DNA of 64,000 nucleotides from DAISVY01 sp036826635 (GTDB taxonomy: Bacteria; Zixibacteria; MSB-5A5; GN15; FEB-12), in contig DAISVY010000008.1 of NCBI GenBank assembly GCA_036826635.1, forward strand, positions 1-64,000. The letters are read 5' to 3'. The notes beneath the pieces were generated by a model. That model saw only the letters and a program-made list of their open reading frames with translations. It was not told the DNA's origin and did no database searches. Numbering within the stretch: the stretch's first letter is position 1; each line of letters starts with the position of its first letter. Below are positions 61,787-64,000 of this stretch, piece by piece. The position numbers were made by a program, and so were the translations under genes.

Positions 61787-63712
61787 CAGAAAATCCAGCA
61801 AACTTGGCTGTATAATGAGGGCAGCCGATTGCAGGGCCGCCTGGTAACTGGTTTCGTACAAAGCCAGGTCGGTAACCACCTCGGTCAGATCGGCGTCTTC
61901 AACTTCCGAAAGCAGTTCCGTAAAGCTCAGGTTCAGATTGACCAGCCGGTTTTCGGTAGAGTCAAGGCGCTGTACCGTCGAGCCCACACTGGCCCGGTTT
62001 TCCAAAGCCAGCGTGATGGCTTCATCGAAATTGCCGACCATCATCTCGATACCTTCCCGGTCGTCGTTCTCAAGAGCCTTATGCAGCACCAGAATCGAAC
62101 CGAGCATGTCGCTGGAACCGTACAGTCCCATGTTCCGAGCCGCCCGACCGTCGGAGACATCCTCAACCGTAAACGACCGTGAACTGTCATTGTTGGCGAT
62201 CTGAATACCTCGCCCGGAATCATTAATAGAGGCGGTGATATCGAGTCCCGAATTGTTTATTTGATCGAGAAGATCCTGAACGGTTATCAAAGACGGGTCA
62301 CCGAAATCGACCGTGAAACTCCGTTCTCCCTGCCACATTACTATCTCATCATCACCCAGGCCGAAACCGTTATTGAGATCGGCCAGGCGAGAAGTAAGCA
62401 GAAGAGCGGGGTCGATATCGGTACCTGAAGCGTCCGAAGTGTAATCGCCGAAAATACCCAGATCGGCGGCGGTCGTTCCGGTGGTCTCGGCAATCTCGAA
62501 AGAAACCTGAGGCTCAAGATCACGGCCGACCAGCGAAGCCCCGACAAAACCCGCAATACCCAATTGACTGGCGGTTTGCTTGCTGTCGGAGATATTCTCT
62601 ATTGTCAGATCGAGCGGCACGGGGTTGGTATCGTTTATCACCAGCCCGGTCCCGGTCGCATTGACATCCATCGTAACGTTGGCGTAACCGGCCGCCGCTA
62701 TCTGCGTGTTAAAAGCGGTTATCACATCCCCTATCGTCTTAGCTGACGAAAGATCAATGAAGGTTTCCGCTCCACTGCCATCCACCACCTTGATTTGTCC
62801 GGGCTCCAGATCGACACCCGTACCATTGTTGAGCCGGGTCAGTTCGGTAGCCGTGGATATTTCACCGGTCTGAGTGGTAGTAAGGGCCAGACAGTTACCG
62901 ACCTCGGAAATACTCATCGAGAGATTCGTTATCCCGGCCGCGGTCAACTGGTCGTTTATTTTCGTAATGGCTTCACCGACGGTCGTAGCCGGAGGGACCG
63001 TGTTCAGATCAATCGTGACGGAAGTACCGACGAGATTGAGATCGGTGATCGTGAAAGTGCCGGTCGTCAGATCGATACCTTCGCCGCCGTTAAGATCAGA
63101 CAACAGCGTGTCATCGGTGAGACCTATATTGAAATCGGAATCCTGGCCCAGCACGTTAAACGAATGCATAAACGAGTCCAGGCCGCTCAGGTTGACCGTC
63201 TGATAAATCGATGATTCGATTTCGAATTTTATCTCGCCGCTGTCTCCCTGGAAAACCACACCGTCGGAGGTTGCCTCGAACGATTCGGTTTTGGTCTTGT
63301 ATCCGGAAAACATGTAGCGACCGTCTATCTGCGTGTTGCCCAACTGGATCAATTGCTCGAAAATCGACTTAATTTCGTTGGCCGAGGCCACCCGGGCTGT
63401 TTCGTCATAGGTATCGTTGGCCATGGTCAGGGCGATCTCTTTGGCCTCGGAAACGAGATCTTTCACGTCGGACAGAACACTGTCGTAGGTACTCATCCAG
63501 CTCTGGGCCAGACTGATATTGTTCTGATACTGCTCGATTTTCGACAGTTCCGTCCGGTAATCCAAATCGCGCTGAGTGCCCAGGGGGTCATCCGACGGCG
63601 TATTGATCCGCCGCCCCGACGACATACTGGTCTGCAGGTCCATGTATCGCTTCATGGCCCGCTGTGTATTGTAGATGACCTGATTGGTCACCATGCTGTT
63701 AGTTACGCGCAT
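61781..63712 (-). CDS. flgL: Flagellar hook-associated protein FlgL, enlarged with IN-type repeats
   Basis: 643 residues, about twice the usual 300. N-terminus R-V-T-N-S-M-V-T-N-Q, S-S-G-R-R-I-N-T-P-S-D-D-P and C-terminus L-S-F-T-E-L-L-S-E-V-E-D-A-D-L are FlgL/flagellin-like. The extra sequence holds three repeats with (L/S)-x-L-N-x-G-x-G-(I/V/L), I-D-L-(S/N), (E/D)-(A/V/L)-(I/L)-x-x-(I/F)-N and I-E-(D/N)-(I/V)-S-D, the Flagellin_IN pattern. It forms the hook-filament junction with FlgK. It lies between csrA and fliW. Confidence 0.93.
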   Translation of the reverse strand: MRVTNSMVTNQVIYNTQRAMKRYMDLQTSMSSGRRINTPSDDPLGTQRDLDYRTELSKIEQYQNNISLAQSWMSTYDSVLSDVKDLVSEAKEIALTMANDTYDETARVASANEIKSIFEQLIQLGNTQIDGRYMFSGYKTKTESFEATSDGVVFQGDSGEIKFEIESSIYQTVNLSGLDSFMHSFNVLGQDSDFNIGLTDDTLLSDLNGGEGIDLTTGTFTITDLNLVGTSVTIDLNTVPPATTVGEAITKINDQLTAAGITNLSMSISEVGNCLALTTTQTGEISTATELTRLNNGTGVDLEPGQIKVVDGSGAETFIDLSSAKTIGDVITAFNTQIAAAGYANVTMDVNATGTGLVINDTNPVPLDLTIENISDSKQTASQLGIAGFVGASLVGRDLEPQVSFEIAETTGTTAADLGIFGDYTSDASGTDIDPALLLTSRLADLNNGFGLGDDEIVMWQGERSFTVDFGDPSLITVQDLLDQINNSGLDITASINDSGRGIQIANNDSSRSFTVEDVSDGRAARNMGLYGSSDMLGSILVLHKALENDDREGIEMMVGNFDEAITLALENRASVGSTVQRLDSTENRLVNLNLSFTELLSEVEDADLTEVVTDLALYETSYQAALQSAALIIQPSLLDFLT

Positions 63713-63774
63713 TTTCCTCTAATCCCGCCTTGTGTTTGTGACCACCGACGGTCGCCGGGCGAATAAATTCCCGA

Positions 63775-64000
63775 TCAGCTTTGATTGCCCGCCGTCGGCC
63801 GGTCGGACCGCTTGTCCTTATAATCGACCACCGACGATCTCTTTTTGGACGAGTCTCCTGCTATCTTTCCCTTGATCATCTTGACCACACCGAGAAGGTC
63901 GCTCTTGACGTTACCGGCGGCCTTACGGTTCTCCTCCTGGATTTTCACATAGATTTCCTCGCGGTGGACAACGACGTCACTGGGAGCATCGATCCCCAAC
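63775..64000 (-). CDS. csrA: Carbon storage regulator CsrA, 3' part (5' end outside window)
   Basis: The frame is open at the right edge. The visible part reads L-G-I-D-A-P-S-D-V-V-V-H-R-E-E-I-Y-V-K-I-Q-E-E-N, the conserved C-terminal strand and helix of CsrA including the RNA-binding V-H-R-E-E. It then has an unusually long polar tail of about 50 residues (K-S-D-L-L-G-V-V-K-M-I-K-G-K, S-S-K-K-R-S-S). CsrA blocks translation by binding GGA motifs. Its position with flgL and fliW matches the Bacillus-type flagellin control locus. Confidence 0.92.
   Translation of the reverse strand, partial: LGIDAPSDVVVHREEIYVKIQEENRKAAGNVKSDLLGVVKMIKGKIAGDSSKKRSSVVDYKDKRSDRPTAGNQS

Overview
The window looks like a chromosomal stretch of a Gram-negative, flagellated bacterium of the FCB type. 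Candidate division Zixibacteria is my best guess. This is an inference from extracellular proteins with dockerin-like repeats (D-L-T-x-L-I-D-x-L-F-I-S), C-terminal FlgD-like/type IX-style sorting domains (N-Y-P-N-P-F-N), a PorV/PorQ-like outer-membrane protein and many TPR proteins. No rRNA or other decisive marker is present. Nearly all genes are on the minus strand. I see no insertion sequence, prophage or CRISPR array.

Layout. 1-7.3 kb: secreted or surface proteins: a left-edge-truncated dockerin-like protein, an acidic triple-repeat protein, and a giant beta-propeller plus Ig-like repeat protein. 7.4-11.3 kb: a tiny COX24-like basic gene, HU, SppA and an MltD-like lytic transglycosylase. 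11.4-19.3 kb: lapA-lapB-SPOR-mutS-mutL-miaA, tightly overlapping behind one clear promoter. 19.3-24.1 kb: a secreted protein of unknown function and an exopolysaccharide operon (Wza-like, TPR, BY-kinase, deacetylase). 24.1-33.5 kb: a GGDEF enzyme on its own promoter, then an operon of a FlgD-Ig protein, a PorV-like/TPR protein, a kinase-sensor-phosphatase fusion and a STAS protein whose reading frame is broken at an A10 tract. 33.8-44.8 kb: a long housekeeping run, tRNA-Val, thrS, infC, rpmI, rplT, pheS, pheT, zapB-like, zapA, rny, ymdB, folD. 45.0-49.6 kb: a plus-strand sugar-modification group (small ORF, epimerase, formyltransferase, multidomain glycosyltransferase). 49.7-64 kb: flagellar late genes: csrA (right edge), flgL, fliW, two TPR-glycosyltransferases, flagellin, fliD, fliS, flgN, flgM, HDOD.

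How the genes fit together. The flagellar block holds structural filament genes with their chaperones (FliS, FlgN), a sigma-28/FlgM checkpoint with a good sigma-28-type promoter, and the FliW-CsrA pair that controls flagellin translation in other bacteria. The embedded glycosyltransferases and the neighbouring sugar group suggest a glycosylated filament. The partner-switching genes (kinase, phosphatase, STAS antagonist) lie in one operon with an envelope protein and next to a diguanylate cyclase, which suggests an envelope or surface-signalling circuit.

Most notable observations: an apparent AUA start codon for infC; the STAS gene split at A10, where removing one base restores a 226-residue protein; an intrinsic-terminator-like hairpin and a short leader ORF overlapping the start of the giant propeller protein; an unrecognised acidic triple-repeat family; and the FliW-CsrA-flagellin module with embedded TPR-glycosyltransferases.
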